The notes under the pieces were generated by a model. It was not told the origin of the DNA. It was given only the letters and a program-made list of their open reading frames with translations, and searched no databases. The translations under genes and the position numbers were made by a program. From Sphingosinicella terrae (GTDB lineage: Bacteria; Pseudomonadota; Alphaproteobacteria; Sphingomonadales; Sphingomonadaceae): 64,000 nt of DNA. Shown here in pieces: positions 26,373 through 36,728 of this stretch; position 1 is the stretch's first letter, and each line of letters starts with the position of its first letter. The stretch is from contig NZ_QDFY01000014.1 in assembly GCF_003347635.1 (NCBI RefSeq), positions 28,802 to 92,801 on the forward strand, in the 5' to 3' direction.

Positions 26373-28118
26373 TTATTTGGCCCGCGCCAGCTCCCACGAA
26401 ATGGTCATGCCTTCGGATGGCGTCTCTCCGGCGATGACCAGCTGGAGCGTCGGATGCGGCCTGGCATGGCCATCGATCCACAAGCTGTCCTCGGTCGAAA
26501 GCATTCCGCCGCGGCAGCGAAACTGCCAGACACCGCCGCCGCGGACGCGCAGCAAGGCCCCTTGACCATCCGCCGTGGTCGTCGCCTCGAGTCCCGGAGC
26601 AAGGTGGAAGCGGACGGCGAAGGGAGTGGGCTCCCCGCGCCGCCGCCGTTTGGCCGCGGCGTAGAGCCGATCTTCGCCGCTGAGCTGGCGCCCGTCCGAC
26701 GATAGAACCAGCCTGCGCTCGTGGACGAGCCCGAAGCGCCTGACATAACCGTCATGGGTGGCCTCCACCCGCATCACTCCGCCGGTCTCGTCCCTCGACG
26801 TCTCGACCTCGGCAACGCCCTTGCCGAGCGAACCGTCCTCGTGAATCGCGGTCGAATTGCGATCACCAAGCGTGAGCGTCGAATGCGCGGCAGTGGTGCG
26901 CAAGGCGTGGACGAGCTCGGCTGGAAGGGTCCCTTTGGCATCGCCGACGCCGCCGCAATTGATGACCAGCCGTCGACCGCTTTCCGAGAATTCGAAAGCG
27001 AGTGTAGAGGCGCAGCCGCCGATGAGCGCGCGCGGGGGCGGGGGCGGGGCCGCGTCGAACACCAGCACGCTCGCCTTCGCCTGGAGGCGCTGATAGCCCC
27101 ATCCGCGGGCTCGCCGCAGCGGCCGGACGTCGGTTCCGGACCCTTCGACGGCGGCGAGCACGCGCCGGCGGTTCGCCATGTTGCCGCCCTGCCAGCTCGA
27201 CAATGCCTCATCGCCCAACGTCGCCGCCAGCAAGGCGGAGGCGGCGGCGGCGAGCGCATCCGACAACCATTCGGGAACGTCCCGGCGCCCGGCAATGTAG
27301 ACCGCGCGCAGCTGCGCGAGAGTTTCGACCAATGCCAGCTGCTCGCCCGGAGAACGGCTGGTCAGGCCGCCATCGTCATGCAACGAGACGGCAAGCGCCC
27401 GCATGAGACCGGCCTCGCCGGAGCGCAGCCTGGCCGGGCCGCCCTGAACAACCACAGCGGCAGCGATGACGCCGCTCCAGGCGAGGATGCGCGGGAGGCC
27501 CGGAAGAACCTTGTCGGCAGAGCGATCCAGGTGGCGGGCACCGCGCGCAAGCGCGTGAAGCAGGCGCGAGCGGTGGACGAGATCGGGGCTCGACAGGAGA
27601 TAGGGAGCGTAAGCCGTCCAGAACAGGATCCGTCGCCCCCACATGTCGGCGCGCCAGGCGGGCTCCGTCACCTCGTCGCCGAATGCGTCGAGCCATTTGC
27701 GGGCGAGCGCTTCCGCCAGCTTGGCGCCGCGCTCGCGAGTCGTGGCAGCGGCAAGGTCGCGCAGCCAGGCAAAGCTCTGCAGCCAGCCGGTGAAGTCCGC
27801 CGGAAGACCGACCGTCCGGAAGTCCATCCCCTCGGCCGGAACTTCGGTCCCGCCATGGACGAAGCGCCCCTGAAGCAGGGCTTCCCCGGCGGCACGATCC
27901 CCCGCGATCGGGTCCTTGGGCACCGCCAGCAGCCGCAGGGGCACGCGGCCGCGAAGGCGCAGCTTGTGGAGCGGCGTCTGCCAGGCCAGCCGATTGAGAC
28001 GATAGTTGAGCCGTTCGATCAGGGAGAGGCCCCGATCATCGCCGACCCTGATCAGCTTCCTTCCCTGCTCGCCTTCCTGCTCGCCGACCTCAGGGTCGAT
28101 CCGCTCGAATAGGCTCAT
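26373..28118 (-). CDS. Heparinase II/III-family protein
   Basis: 581 residues. The N-terminal two thirds are helical (toroid-like; [16 protein letters not shown]), and the C-terminal part is beta-rich with [16 protein letters not shown], as in the heparinase II/III family. No clear signal peptide is visible. In sphingomonads such genes sit beside rpe and purH; the substrate is unknown, a uronic-acid polymer being the family guess. The ATG at 28118 overlaps the rpe stop by 4 bp (ATGA), so the two are coupled. Confidence 0.82.
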   Translation of the reverse strand: MSLFERIDPEVGEQEGEQGRKLIRVGDDRGLSLIERLNYRLNRLAWQTPLHKLRLRGRVPLRLLAVPKDPIAGDRAAGEALLQGRFVHGGTEVPAEGMDFRTVGLPADFTGWLQSFAWLRDLAAATTRERGAKLAEALARKWLDAFGDEVTEPAWRADMWGRRILFWTAYAPYLLSSPDLVHRSRLLHALARGARHLDRSADKVLPGLPRILAWSGVIAAAVVVQGGPARLRSGEAGLMRALAVSLHDDGGLTSRSPGEQLALVETLAQLRAVYIAGRRDVPEWLSDALAAAASALLAATLGDEALSSWQGGNMANRRRVLAAVEGSGTDVRPLRRARGWGYQRLQAKASVLVFDAAPPPPPRALIGGCASTLAFEFSESGRRLVINCGGVGDAKGTLPAELVHALRTTAAHSTLTLGDRNSTAIHEDGSLGKGVAEVETSRDETGGVMRVEATHDGYVRRFGLVHERRLVLSSDGRQLSGEDRLYAAAKRRRRGEPTPFAVRFHLAPGLEATTTADGQGALLRVRGGGVWQFRCRGGMLSTEDSLWIDGHARPHPTLQLVIAGETPSEGMTISWELARAK

Positions 28119-28774
28119 CCCCGCAGTGCCTTGATGTTGGCGGCATAAGCCTGCGGACCGCCGCGAAAGGTCGCGGTGCCGGCCACGAGCGCATCCGCGC
28201 CGGCATCGATTATTCGGCGGCAATTGCCTTGATCGACCCCACCATCGACCTCCAGATCGATCGGTTTGCCGAGCTTGTCGATACTCTTGCGGATCGCCTC
28301 GATCTTGCGAAGCTGGCTTTCGATGAAGCTCTGGCCGCCGAAACCGGGATTGACGCTCATGACGAGCACCAGGTCGATTTCCTCAAGGACATAATCGAGC
28401 ATCTTCGCCGGCGTGGCGGGATTGAGCGACACGCCTGCCTTCTTGCCGAGGGACTTGATGTGCTGGAGGGTGCGATGAAGATGAGGGCCCGCCTCCGGAT
28501 GGACGGTGATGATGTCGGCGCCCGCATCGGCGAAGGCCTGCAGGTAGGAGTCGACCGGCGAGATCATCAGGTGGACGTCGAACGGCTTGGCAGTGTGGGA
28601 GCGCAGCGCCTTCACCACGCCGGGTCCGATCGTGATGTTCGGGACGAAGTGGCCGTCCATGACGTCGACATGGATCCAGTCCGCGCCGGCCGCATCGATC
28701 GCGCGCACCTCCTCGCCAAGGCGGGCGAAATCGGCCGACAGAATGGACGGTGAGATGCGGACGGGCTGCTGCAC
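28115..28774 (-). CDS. rpe: Ribulose-phosphate 3-epimerase
   Basis: 219 residues, usual length. TIM-barrel signatures are clear: [16 protein letters not shown] at the start, [18 protein letters not shown] with metal-binding His/Asp, [10 protein letters not shown] and DGGVDQGN. It interconverts ribulose 5-phosphate and xylulose 5-phosphate in the pentose phosphate pathway. It lies between the RsmB-like gene (105 bp upstream) and the heparinase-like gene. Confidence 0.97.
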   Translation of the reverse strand: MQQPVRISPSILSADFARLGEEVRAIDAAGADWIHVDVMDGHFVPNITIGPGVVKALRSHTAKPFDVHLMISPVDSYLQAFADAGADIITVHPEAGPHLHRTLQHIKSLGKKAGVSLNPATPAKMLDYVLEEIDLVLVMSVNPGFGGQSFIESQLRKIEAIRKSIDKLGKPIDLEVDGGVDQGNCRRIIDAGADALVAGTATFRGGPQAYAANIKALRG

Positions 28775-28879
28775 GCGCGAATCCTATCACCGGCGCGAGT
28801 CGGCGGGCAAGGAAGGGGAAGCACTTATCCCCGCTTTATTGCCGCTCCGGGCGGGATGACCGGCCGCGGAACCCGCGTC

Positions 28880-30124
28880 TCAGCCTTCCCGTGCAAAAAG
28901 CGCCATGTAGAAGCTGTCGGCGCCTCCGCATTCGCCCCAAAGGCCGGGCAGGAGCCGTTTCTCCTCGATCAGGCGGAAGTCGGCCGGCGCGCCCGCGAAA
29001 TCCTGGACGACCTGCTCCCCTTCCTCTGGTTCGATCGAGCAGACGGAATAGACGAGCCTCCCGCCGGGCTTCAGCCAGTACGCCGCCCGATTCAGCATCG
29101 CCTTTTGCGACTCGGCCAAAGCGGCGATCGCGGAGGGCCGTACTCGATGGAGCACGTCGGGATGACGCCTGAAGATGCCCGTCGCCGAGCAAGGCGCATC
29201 GAGCAGGATCGCGTCGACGGGCTGCGTCGGCGCCCAGCGCATCAGATCGGCCACGACGACTTCGGCCTCGAGGCCCGTGCGGATGAGATTGGCGGTTAGT
29301 CGTGCAAGACGACTTTCGGAGATGTCGACCGCAGTGACCTTCCATCCCGCCGCGGCAAGCTGCATCGTCTTGCCCCCCGGTGCGGCGCACAGGTCGAGGA
29401 CGGTGCGGCCATGACCGGGTCCAAGCAGGCGCGCCGGCATCGATGCGGCGATGTCCTGCACCCACCAGTCCCCTTCGCCATAGCCGGTCAGCCCGGCGAC
29501 GGCGGCACCGCGCTCGAGCCGCAAATGCCCCAGCAGCAAGCTGATTCCTTCAAGGCCCGAAGGGAGCTTGTCCTCTGGAAAGCCGATGTCGAGCGGCGGC
29601 GGCGAGGCGATCTGGAGCGCCGCCGCCTCAACCACGGCATCGCCCCAAGCCCGGCGCCAGCGTTCGGCAACGTCGGCGGGCAGCATCGGTGTTTCCGGCA
29701 AGGTCCAACCCTGGCGCATCACGGTGCCGAACACGCCGTGGACCAGCCGGCGCGGCCCGCCCTCGACGAGGGGCAAGGCGGTGGCGATGGCGGCGTGAGG
29801 CGGTGTTCCCAGCACCAACGCCTGGACGAGGGCGATTCTCAGCGCCAAACGCGCCTTCGAGTCGTCGGGAAGACGTTGGCGGGTAGCCCGATCGATCAGC
29901 GCATCCAGATCGGGCAAACGGCGAAGCGCCTCCGCCGCGATGGCGTGCGCCAGCGCGCCGTCCTCTGTCTTGGCCAATCCGCGCGTGGCCGCTCCCAGCG
30001 CGGACTCGATCGGCAGCCCCTTGCGCAGCACGGCATCGAGGAGGCGCATCGCCGCCCGCCGGGCGGGCACGCCGATGGCCTCGGCGCCGCCCGTCGAGCG
30101 GCCGCGACGATCCGTCTCGACCAC
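28880..30124 (-). CDS. RsmB-family rRNA (cytosine-C5) methyltransferase with NusB-like domain
   Basis: 414 residues. The N-terminal 130 or so residues form a NusB-like helical domain. The C-terminal methyltransferase has DLCAAPGGKTMQLAA (AdoMet binding), DAPCSATGIFRRHPD and YSVCSIEPEEGE, holding the two cysteines of the m5C mechanism. The expected target is 16S rRNA (C967-type). A GTG start at 30124 lies 5 bp after the htpX stop. The ATG at codon 26 would remove the usual leader. Confidence 0.92.
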   Translation of the reverse strand: MVETDRRGRSTGGAEAIGVPARRAAMRLLDAVLRKGLPIESALGAATRGLAKTEDGALAHAIAAEALRRLPDLDALIDRATRQRLPDDSKARLALRIALVQALVLGTPPHAAIATALPLVEGGPRRLVHGVFGTVMRQGWTLPETPMLPADVAERWRRAWGDAVVEAAALQIASPPPLDIGFPEDKLPSGLEGISLLLGHLRLERGAAVAGLTGYGEGDWWVQDIAASMPARLLGPGHGRTVLDLCAAPGGKTMQLAAAGWKVTAVDISESRLARLTANLIRTGLEAEVVVADLMRWAPTQPVDAILLDAPCSATGIFRRHPDVLHRVRPSAIAALAESQKAMLNRAAYWLKPGGRLVYSVCSIEPEEGEQVVQDFAGAPADFRLIEEKRLLPGLWGECGGADSFYMALFAREG

Positions 30125-30129
30125 GCGCG

Positions 30130-31062
30130 TCAGTTCCGGCGAAGCGGATTCAGCGCGCTGGTCGGACGGCGGCTGGGGGGAACTGCGGCGCGGCGCGGCG
30201 CGGGCTCGGCCAAAGGCGGCGTCCCATGGAGGCCAAGCTCCCCCGCCATGCGCTCGAGTTCCGCGATCCGGTTCTCGGTGGCAGGATGGGTCGAGAACAG
30301 GCTGTCGCCGCGACCGAGGCCGGGGACGATATAGAGCGCGGCAGCCGCCGGATTGCGCGCAGCGACCGGGTTGGGGATGCGCGACGCACCCTCGGCGAGC
30401 TTGCGCAAAGCCGACGCCAGATGGCGCGGATCGCCATGGATCTCGGCGGCGCCTCGATCGGCGCCATATTCGCGGGTTCGGCTGATCGCGAGCTGCACGA
30501 TCATCGCCGCGAACGGCGCGACGATCACGGCGAGCAGCATGGCGACGAGATTGCCGCGGCTGTCATTGCCGCGGAAGAACAGGCCGAAATTGGCCAGCAT
30601 GGAAATCGCGCCGGCGATCGTCGCTGTCATCGTCATAATGAGGGTGTCGCGGTTGCGGACGTGGGCGAGCTCGTGCGCCATCACCGCGGCGACCTCCTCG
30701 CGGCTCAGGATGGCGAGCAGACCCGTCGTTGCGGCGACGGCCGCGTTTTCCGGGTTGCGGCCGGTGGCAAATGCGTTCGGATGCGGGGAATCGATCAGAT
30801 AGACGCGAGGCACCGGGAGCCCCGCTCGGCGGGCAAGCCCCGCGACCAGACCATGGAGCTGCGGCGCCGACGCGGCATCAACCTCCTTCGCGTTGTGCAT
30901 GCGAAGGACGATCTTGTCCGCATTCCAGTAGGTGAAAAGGTTCATGCCGGCAGCGACCAGGAACGCGATGAGAGCACCACCGGTCCCGCCGAGCGTATAG
31001 CCCAGCGCCATGAACAAAGCGGTCAGCGCCGCCAGCAGCATCATGGTCTTGAATCCGTTCAT
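30130..31062 (-). CDS. htpX: HtpX membrane zinc metalloprotease
   Basis: 310 residues from MNGFKTMM (ATG 31062). Two N-terminal membrane helices (about 6-24 and 26-44), zinc motif HELAH at 130-134, two further helices (about 145-200) and a late Glu in [16 protein letters not shown]. The C-terminal tail is rich in Pro and Arg. HtpX degrades misfolded inner-membrane proteins with its active site in the cytoplasm. An earlier in-frame ATG at 31104 would add 14 residues without homology. The RsmB-like gene follows after 5 bp. Confidence 0.95.
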   Translation of the reverse strand: MNGFKTMMLLAALTALFMALGYTLGGTGGALIAFLVAAGMNLFTYWNADKIVLRMHNAKEVDAASAPQLHGLVAGLARRAGLPVPRVYLIDSPHPNAFATGRNPENAAVAATTGLLAILSREEVAAVMAHELAHVRNRDTLIMTMTATIAGAISMLANFGLFFRGNDSRGNLVAMLLAVIVAPFAAMIVQLAISRTREYGADRGAAEIHGDPRHLASALRKLAEGASRIPNPVAARNPAAAALYIVPGLGRGDSLFSTHPATENRIAELERMAGELGLHGTPPLAEPAPRRAAVPPSRRPTSALNPLRRN

Positions 31063-31129
31063 CTTGCCTTCTGCGCCTCCGCCCCCGAAATGTGGGTTCG
31101 CCACCCCTCGAATTCAAACGGAAACCGCC

Positions 31130-31300
31130 ATGCCCGGACAGCGTCCGTCCCATCTCGACCCCCCCGCCTATCTGTCGAAAAGTCCGCCGGTGCCGCGCCC
31201 GGGGCCTGAGCGGCAGACGAACGAGACCGGAGGTCCCAAGGGAGAGGAGCCGACCCGCTACGGCGACTGGGAGAATAAGGGTATCTGCTGGGACTTCTGA
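31130..31300 (+). CDS. DUF1674 protein (SdhAF4-like, succinate dehydrogenase assembly)
   Basis: 56 residues ending PTRYGDWENKGICWDF. The closing pattern with RYGDWE and a terminal DF is the hallmark of DUF1674, the bacterial relative of the SdhAF4/SdhE-like factor that helps mature the flavoprotein subunit of succinate dehydrogenase. The N-terminal half is Pro-rich and probably disordered. It is divergent from htpX, with 67 bp between starts. Confidence 0.85.
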   Translation: MPGQRPSHLDPPAYLSKSPPVPRPGPERQTNETGGPKGEEPTRYGDWENKGICWDF

Positions 31301-31321
31301 TCCGCGAACGGTTAGGACCGA

Positions 31322-32302
31322 TTAGAAGCCCTCGCTCCTGAGCGGCCGGGCGAGCAAGTGATCGACCACCTCGCTCACCGACGATTCCTCGGCGAGAAGA
31401 GCGCAGACGGCCGCTACGATCGGCATGTCGACGCCGAGCGCGTCGGCCGCGCGCATGAGCACTGGCGCTGTGAAAGCGCCTTCCGCGACGGTGCGGCGGT
31501 CGGCGAGAAGGTCTGCCGCTTTGGCCCCCTCCCCGATCCCCTTGCCCAGGCTGAAGTTGCGCGAGCTGGTCGACGAGCAGGTGAGGACGAGATCCCCGAG
31601 GCCCGCCAGTCCCGCCAGCGTTTCCGGTCGGGCTCCCTTGGCCAGACCGAAGCGGGTCATCTCGGCAAAGCCGCGCGAGATGAGCGCCGAGCGTGCATTG
31701 AGCCCGAGGCCCCGGCCGTCGACAACGCCGCAGGCGATGGCGAGCACGTTCTTGACCGCGCCGCCCACTTCCGCACCCGCCACGTCGTCCGAATAATAGG
31801 GACGGAAAGCGGGGCGGGCGATGCGGGCAATCAGCCGCTCGCCGAGCCCGGCATCCGCGGCGGCAAGAGTCACCGCGGTCGGCAGGCCGGCCGCCACTTC
31901 ATGGGCGAAGGTGGGACCGGACAGCACCGCGATCGGAGAGGCGGGCTGCGCCTCGGTGGCCACTTCGTGCATGAGCAGCCCGCTGCCCTCCTCGATCCCC
32001 TTCGCGCAGAGCACGAGCGGGCGACCCTCGGCCGGAACGGCGCCAAGAATTGCGCGAAGATGCTGGGCCGGGGCGACGACGAGAAAGACATCGCACGGCT
32101 CCATCTTCGCCAGATCGCCGACGGCGCGGATCGCGGGGCTGAGCCGTGCCCCCTTCAGAAAGAGCGGATTCTCATGGCGATCGTTGATGGCTTCGACCAC
32201 TTCCGGCTCGCGCGCCCAGATGATCACGTCCTGGTCATCCGCCGCCGCGACCTGGGCCAAGGCGGTTCCCCAGGCGCCGGCGCCGACGACGCCGATCCTC
32301 AC
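31322..32302 (-). CDS. gpsA: NAD(P)-dependent glycerol-3-phosphate dehydrogenase
   Basis: 326 residues. The N-terminal Rossmann motif is [29 protein letters not shown] and [16 protein letters not shown] are family signatures, with the catalytic Lys in [10 protein letters not shown]. It makes sn-glycerol 3-phosphate from dihydroxyacetone phosphate for phospholipid synthesis. Its start overlaps the tsaD stop by 4 bp, so the pair is one operon. Confidence 0.96.
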   Translation of the reverse strand: MRIGVVGAGAWGTALAQVAAADDQDVIIWAREPEVVEAINDRHENPLFLKGARLSPAIRAVGDLAKMEPCDVFLVVAPAQHLRAILGAVPAEGRPLVLCAKGIEEGSGLLMHEVATEAQPASPIAVLSGPTFAHEVAAGLPTAVTLAAADAGLGERLIARIARPAFRPYYSDDVAGAEVGGAVKNVLAIACGVVDGRGLGLNARSALISRGFAEMTRFGLAKGARPETLAGLAGLGDLVLTCSSTSSRNFSLGKGIGEGAKAADLLADRRTVAEGAFTAPVLMRAADALGVDMPIVAAVCALLAEESSVSEVVDHLLARPLRSEGF

Positions 32303-33333
32303 GCCTTCACCCCCGCACCGCGAGCCGGTTCGGCCGCGGGGTCAAGCGGCCATCGCGCCCGCGCCGGCGCCTCTAGGCCGTCGATCAAGCCTGCCTCGAA
32401 GCGGAGCGCGCCGGCCCAGGCGATCATCGCCGCATTGTCCGTACACAACCAGAGCGGCGGCGCCACGAATGGCAGGTCCGCGGCCGTTGCCAGGCCGGTC
32501 AGCGCCGACCGGATCGGCGTGTTGGCGGCGACGCCCCCGGCGACGACGAGCGCGTTGACGCCGGGCGAGCGGTCGAGAGCGCGCGCGGTGCGATCGACGA
32601 GGCAATCGACCACCGCCTGCTGGAACGAGGCTGCGAGATCCTCGCCGCGATACAGCCCGGATTCGCGCGCGCGCAGCACCGCGCTCTTGAGGCCGGCGAA
32701 GGAGAAATGCGGCTCATCCGAGCCCACGAGCGGACGGGGCAGCGGCACCGCCCGGGGATCGCCCGCTTCCGCGGCCGCCTCGACGGCCGGGCCGCCCGGA
32801 TAGCCGAGGCCGAGGAGCTTCGCGGTCTTGTCGAAGGCTTCCCCGGCCGCATCGTCGATCGTCGTCGCCAGCCGCCGGTAGCGTCCGAGCCCCTCTACCC
32901 GCAGCAGCTGACAATGGCCGCCCGAGACGAGAAGCAGCAGGTACGGAAAATCGAGATCGGGATCGCTCAGCATCGGTGAGAGCGCGTGCGCCTCGAGATG
33001 ATTGAGGGCGATGAGCGGCTTGCCCGTCGCCAAGGCAAGGCCCTTCGCCGTGACCAGCCCGACCATCACCCCGCCGATCAGGCCCGGTCCGGCGGTGGCG
33101 GCAATGGCGTCGACCGAGTCCAATGCAATGTCCGCTTCCGCCAGCACCTCCTCGACGAGACGCGGCAGAATCTCGACATGCGCCCGGGCGGCGATTTCCG
33201 GTACGACGCCGCCGAAGGGCCGGTGCGCCGCCTCCTGTCCTGCCAGCCGGTGGGCAAGCACCCGGCGGTCGCTCGTGACCAGGGCCGCCGCCGTCTCGTC
33301 GCAGCTCGATTCGATGCCGAGGATCAGGCTCAT
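32299..33333 (-). CDS. tsaD: tRNA N6-adenosine threonylcarbamoyltransferase
   Basis: 344 residues. It opens [18 protein letters not shown], has [10 protein letters not shown] (metal-binding histidines) and [12 protein letters not shown], the ASKHA fold signatures of TsaD. It transfers the threonylcarbamoyl group to A37 of ANN-decoding tRNAs with TsaB and TsaE, which are not in the window. It is divergent from hemC with 94 bp between starts, and precedes gpsA. Confidence 0.97.
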   Translation of the reverse strand: MSLILGIESSCDETAAALVTSDRRVLAHRLAGQEAAHRPFGGVVPEIAARAHVEILPRLVEEVLAEADIALDSVDAIAATAGPGLIGGVMVGLVTAKGLALATGKPLIALNHLEAHALSPMLSDPDLDFPYLLLLVSGGHCQLLRVEGLGRYRRLATTIDDAAGEAFDKTAKLLGLGYPGGPAVEAAAEAGDPRAVPLPRPLVGSDEPHFSFAGLKSAVLRARESGLYRGEDLAASFQQAVVDCLVDRTARALDRSPGVNALVVAGGVAANTPIRSALTGLATAADLPFVAPPLWLCTDNAAMIAWAGALRFEAGLIDGLEAPARARWPLDPAAEPARGAGVKA

Positions 33334-33427
33334 CGCGCCCTCCCTGCCATTCGCGACGTCGAACCGCTAGTCGTTCACCGCGCCAAGTAGCTTCCACGCC
33401 CGCCCATCCGCGGCTAGCAGGTCGCCG

Positions 33428-34318
33428 ATGGACCGCCCTCTCCGCATCGGCACCCGCGGCTCGCCGCTCGCGCTCGCCCAGGCTCGAATGGTCGCGACGG
33501 CCCTTCGGGATGCGCACGGCTGGGCCGAGGCGATGGTCGATATCGTCCCGATCACCACCACCGGCGACAGGATACAGGACCGGCCGCTGGCCGAGGTGGG
33601 CGGCAAGGCGCTCTGGACGAAAGAGCTCGATCGTTGCCTGGTCGAGGGGCGAACCGATCTTTCCGTTCATTCGATGAAGGACGTCGAGACGATCCGCCCC
33701 GCCGCCCTGGTCATAGCGGCCATGCTTCCCCGCGCGGATCCGCGAGATCGGCTGATCGGCGCGGAGTCGCTCGCGTCTCTGCCCGCCTCTGCCTGCGTCG
33801 GCACGTCGTCGCCGCGCCGCCGTGCCCAGTTGCTGGCGCGCCGGCCCGACCTGCGCATTGTGACCCTGCGCGGCAATGTCCAGACCAGGCTGGCCAAGCT
33901 CGGTGCCGGCGAAGTGGATGCGACATTGCTCGCCGCCGCGGGGCTCGACCGGATCGGGCTTCACGAGGTCGGCAGGCTGATCGAGGATATGGTCCCGGCC
34001 CCATCGCAGGGAGCGATCGGGATCGAGGTGCTGGCGGATGACGCGCGTGTCCGCTCTCTGGTCGCGGCCATCGATCACCAGGCGACGCACGCCTGCGTCG
34101 GTGCCGAGCGCGCCTTTCTCGCCGCGATCGGCGGCGACTGCCGCTCTGCGGTCGCCGCCCATGCCCGGCTGGACGGTGATCGGCTTCGGCTGACGGCGGA
34201 GATACTCGCCCCGGACGGCAGCGAGGTGCAGGCCGGCGAAGGAGAGACGCCGGCGGAGCTGGCGCGGCGTCTCCTGACCCAGGCCAGCCCGGCGCTGCGC
34301 GCAATGTTCGGGCATTGA
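33428..34318 (+). CDS. hemC: Hydroxymethylbilane synthase (porphobilinogen deaminase)
   Basis: 296 residues. RIGTRGSPLALAQARMV at the N-terminus, VGTSSPRRRAQLLARRP in the middle, and the dipyrromethane-cofactor Cys238 in GDCRSAVAAHA. It condenses four porphobilinogens to hydroxymethylbilane in heme synthesis. Its stop overlaps a TTG start of hemD by 4 bp (TTGA). Confidence 0.97.
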   Translation: MDRPLRIGTRGSPLALAQARMVATALRDAHGWAEAMVDIVPITTTGDRIQDRPLAEVGGKALWTKELDRCLVEGRTDLSVHSMKDVETIRPAALVIAAMLPRADPRDRLIGAESLASLPASACVGTSSPRRRAQLLARRPDLRIVTLRGNVQTRLAKLGAGEVDATLLAAAGLDRIGLHEVGRLIEDMVPAPSQGAIGIEVLADDARVRSLVAAIDHQATHACVGAERAFLAAIGGDCRSAVAAHARLDGDRLRLTAEILAPDGSEVQAGEGETPAELARRLLTQASPALRAMFGH

Positions 34319-35007
34319 CGGGCAAGGTCCTGGTGCTGCGCCCGCAGCCGGCCGCCGAGGTCACCGCGGAACGGGCTCGCAAATTGGGGCTCGCGCCGAT
34401 TGTCGCGCCCTTGTTCCAAATCGAGCCGCTCCCTTGGGATCCTCCGCCCCCTTCGCTCTACGACGCCGTGATGGTGACCAGTGCGAGCGCGATACGCTGT
34501 GCCGGTGACGGCTTGACGTCATTCCTGCCCTTGCCCTGCTATGCCGTGGGCGAGGCTAGCGCCGCGGCAGCGCAACGGGCGGGATTCGCGGACGTCCGGA
34601 CCGGGACCTTGGACGGCGCCGCTTTGGTGGCGATGATGGCGGCCGACGGCGTCGGTCGGGCCTTCCACCCCGCCGGGGAGGATCGCAGCCGGCTCCCGGA
34701 TACAGGGGTGCGCATCGATCCCGTCGTCGTCTACGCCGCCCGGGCAGAAAGGTGCCTGCCGGTCGAAGCCGCGCGCGCGATCGAGGAAGGCGCGCTGGTC
34801 CTGCTCCACTCGCCGCGAGCGGCTGTCCACTTCGCCGGCCTTGTCGGGCTGGAGCGTGGTCGCATCGGCTTGGCGGCCATCAGCGCCGCGGCAGCTAAGG
34901 CCGCCGGGTCCGGCTGGCGATCGATCGACATTGCCCCGCGTCCACGCGACGAAGCGTTGCTGGAGCTTGCCGCAAAGCTGTGCCAGACTGACCGCGATGA
35001 TCGGTGA
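34315..35007 (+). CDS. hemD: Uroporphyrinogen-III synthase
   Basis: 230 residues. The sequence is divergent, as is normal for HemD, but LRPQPAAEVTAERARKLGL, VMVTSASAIRC and LLHSPRAAVHFA match the two-domain fold. It closes hydroxymethylbilane to uroporphyrinogen III. The start is TTG inside TTGA overlapping the hemC stop, a clear coupling. The stop overlaps the next gene by 11 bp. The hemC-hemD order supports the call. Confidence 0.88.
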   Translation: MTGKVLVLRPQPAAEVTAERARKLGLAPIVAPLFQIEPLPWDPPPPSLYDAVMVTSASAIRCAGDGLTSFLPLPCYAVGEASAAAAQRAGFADVRTGTLDGAALVAMMAADGVGRAFHPAGEDRSRLPDTGVRIDPVVVYAARAERCLPVEAARAIEEGALVLLHSPRAAVHFAGLVGLERGRIGLAAISAAAAKAAGSGWRSIDIAPRPRDEALLELAAKLCQTDRDDR

Positions 35008-35965
35008 AGAAGAGCGTCTCGAAGCGCGGCCCGCAATCGCCAGGCGGCGGCCGCTGCTCGTCTATCTCCTCCTTGCCGCCCTCTTCTTCCTGATCGGTTT
35101 GGCCGCGGCGGCTTGGATTTTGTCGCGCTGGGAGAGTGGCGCGCGCATGTTGGGCATCGCGCCGGAGCCACCGGCGATCGTTCAGACGGATGATCCGCCG
35201 GTACCCGAACCCGATGCCGCGGCCATCGTCCAGGCCCCTGCCGAACCTGGCACTTCGCCGGAGCGGATCGTCATCGATCCCGAAATCACCCGCCGCGTCG
35301 CCGAGATCGAGCGTCGGATCACGGCGATCGATACCCAATCACGGGTAGCGGTGGGCAATGCCGACCGCGCCGAAGGCCTGCTGGTCGCCTTCGCCGCCCG
35401 GCGCGCGCTCGACCGCGGCGTCTCCCTTGGCTTCCTGGAAGCACTGTTGCGGCAGCGTTTCGGGGATACGCAGCCTCAGGCCGTCGGCACGATCATCACC
35501 TCGGCCCGTGAACCGGTCACCCTGCAGGAGCTGCAGGACGGCCTCCAGGAAGTCGGTCCGCGACTGGCGGGCGGCGGTCCGGAACAAGGCTGGTGGCAGG
35601 CCTTCAAATCGGAGATGGCCAGCCTCGTCAGCATCAGGCGCGAAGGCACGCCTTCGACCGAGCCGGCCGAGAGGCTGCGCCGGGCGACACGGCGGCTCGA
35701 GGCCGGTCAGGTCGACGTCGCCCTGGCGGAGGTGCTGAGGCTGCCGGCGCATCAGCATGCCGCCGACTGGATCGCCAAGGCGCGCCGCTACGTGATCGCC
35801 CGGCGCGCGCTCGACACGATCGAAACCGCCGCCTTGCTCGAACCCCGCCGCGCCGCGCCGGCTGCCGTCGCGCCGCTGCCGGCAGCGTCGCCGACGCAGG
35901 CCCAGCAACCCCCAAGCTCGGCGACTCAGCCCACGTCGCAGGGACAGCGTCCGCCAGAGCCGTGA
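34997..35965 (+). CDS. Mitofilin-like inner-membrane protein (COG4223/HemX-like), after hemD
   Basis: 322 residues. A short cytoplasmic head, one TM helix at about residues 22-46, then a long helical periplasmic domain (RRVAEIERRITAIDTQSRVA and so on) and a Pro/Gln/Ser-rich tail. Proteins of this build follow hemC-hemD in alphaproteobacteria, usually before a HemY TPR gene. No HemY gene follows here. ATG at 34997 overlaps the hemD stop by 11 bp. Role is unproven. Confidence 0.8.
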   Translation: MIGEEERLEARPAIARRRPLLVYLLLAALFFLIGLAAAAWILSRWESGARMLGIAPEPPAIVQTDDPPVPEPDAAAIVQAPAEPGTSPERIVIDPEITRRVAEIERRITAIDTQSRVAVGNADRAEGLLVAFAARRALDRGVSLGFLEALLRQRFGDTQPQAVGTIITSAREPVTLQELQDGLQEVGPRLAGGGPEQGWWQAFKSEMASLVSIRREGTPSTEPAERLRRATRRLEAGQVDVALAEVLRLPAHQHAADWIAKARRYVIARRALDTIETAALLEPRRAAPAAVAPLPAASPTQAQQPPSSATQPTSQGQRPPEP

Positions 35966-35978
35966 TTCCTCCCGAGCC

Positions 35979-36728
35979 TCAGACCTCGATCAGCGCATAA
36001 GGCCGGGAAAGCGTCGCCTGCGCGACCATGGTCGCGCAATTGTAGACCGGCGTCCCGCGCGGCGTCCGTCCCTCGAAGCGGCCGCGATGGGCGTGGCCGT
36101 GAACCACCGCCGATATGTTGTCGAACCGGTCGATCGCGTCGGCGAGCCGGGAGCATCCCAGGAACGGGTAGATTTCCGGCGGCTCGCCTTCGACGGTATC
36201 CACCACGGGAGAATAATGGAGGACGGCGACGCTGCGCTCGGTCTTGAGGGTGCGAAGCGCATTTTCGAGCTTGCGGGCCTCGTCCAGCGCCGCATCGACG
36301 AATTCCTTGATCGCCGGCTCGCCGAAGGCCCCGAGTTCGCCGCGGCCGAAGCCGCCGAGAAAGCCCTTTACACCCGCAAAGCCGACCCCTTCGACGATCA
36401 CGGCCTGCTCGCCCAGGATAGTCACGCCGGCGCCATGAAGGATCTTCGCCACCTCCTCCGGCTGACCGCACTCATAGTCGTGATTGCCCAGAACGGCGAC
36501 GGTGGGGATCGTACAGGCGCGGAGATCCTCGGCCAGGATTTCCGCCTCGCGCGTCTTGCCGAAGTTGGTGAGATCTCCGCACAAGGCCAGCACGTCGGCA
36601 CTTTCCGAGATCTCGGCGAACATGTCGCGATATCGGTGCTCGCTGGCCTCCGTCACGTGCAGATCACCAATGGCGGCGAGCGTGATCGTGCCCCCGTCGC
36701 CTGCGGCGGCTTCATTTATGTCGTTCAT
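35979..36728 (-). CDS. Calcineurin-like metallophosphoesterase, paired with a nucleotidyltransferase
   Basis: 249 residues. The metal-site motifs are complete: GDLH at 21-24, GDLTN at 51-55, GNHD at 81-84, His171 in LHYSP and GHAH at 211-214. A glycine-rich stretch GFLGGFGRGELGAFGEP (122-138) marks a subgroup I recall from other bacteria and may shape the substrate pocket. The gene overlaps the upstream nucleotidyltransferase by 17 bp. Expected activity is hydrolysis of a phosphodiester or phosphomonoester. Substrate is unknown; removal of a group added by the partner enzyme is one idea. Confidence 0.85.
   Translation of the reverse strand: MNDINEAAAGDGGTITLAAIGDLHVTEASEHRYRDMFAEISESADVLALCGDLTNFGKTREAEILAEDLRACTIPTVAVLGNHDYECGQPEEVAKILHGAGVTILGEQAVIVEGVGFAGVKGFLGGFGRGELGAFGEPAIKEFVDAALDEARKLENALRTLKTERSVAVLHYSPVVDTVEGEPPEIYPFLGCSRLADAIDRFDNISAVVHGHAHRGRFEGRTPRGTPVYNCATMVAQATLSRPYALIEV

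Noticed and set aside
26721..28112. 463-codon open frame on the plus strand
   Set aside because: Antisense shadow of the heparinase-like gene, no motifs, biased composition.
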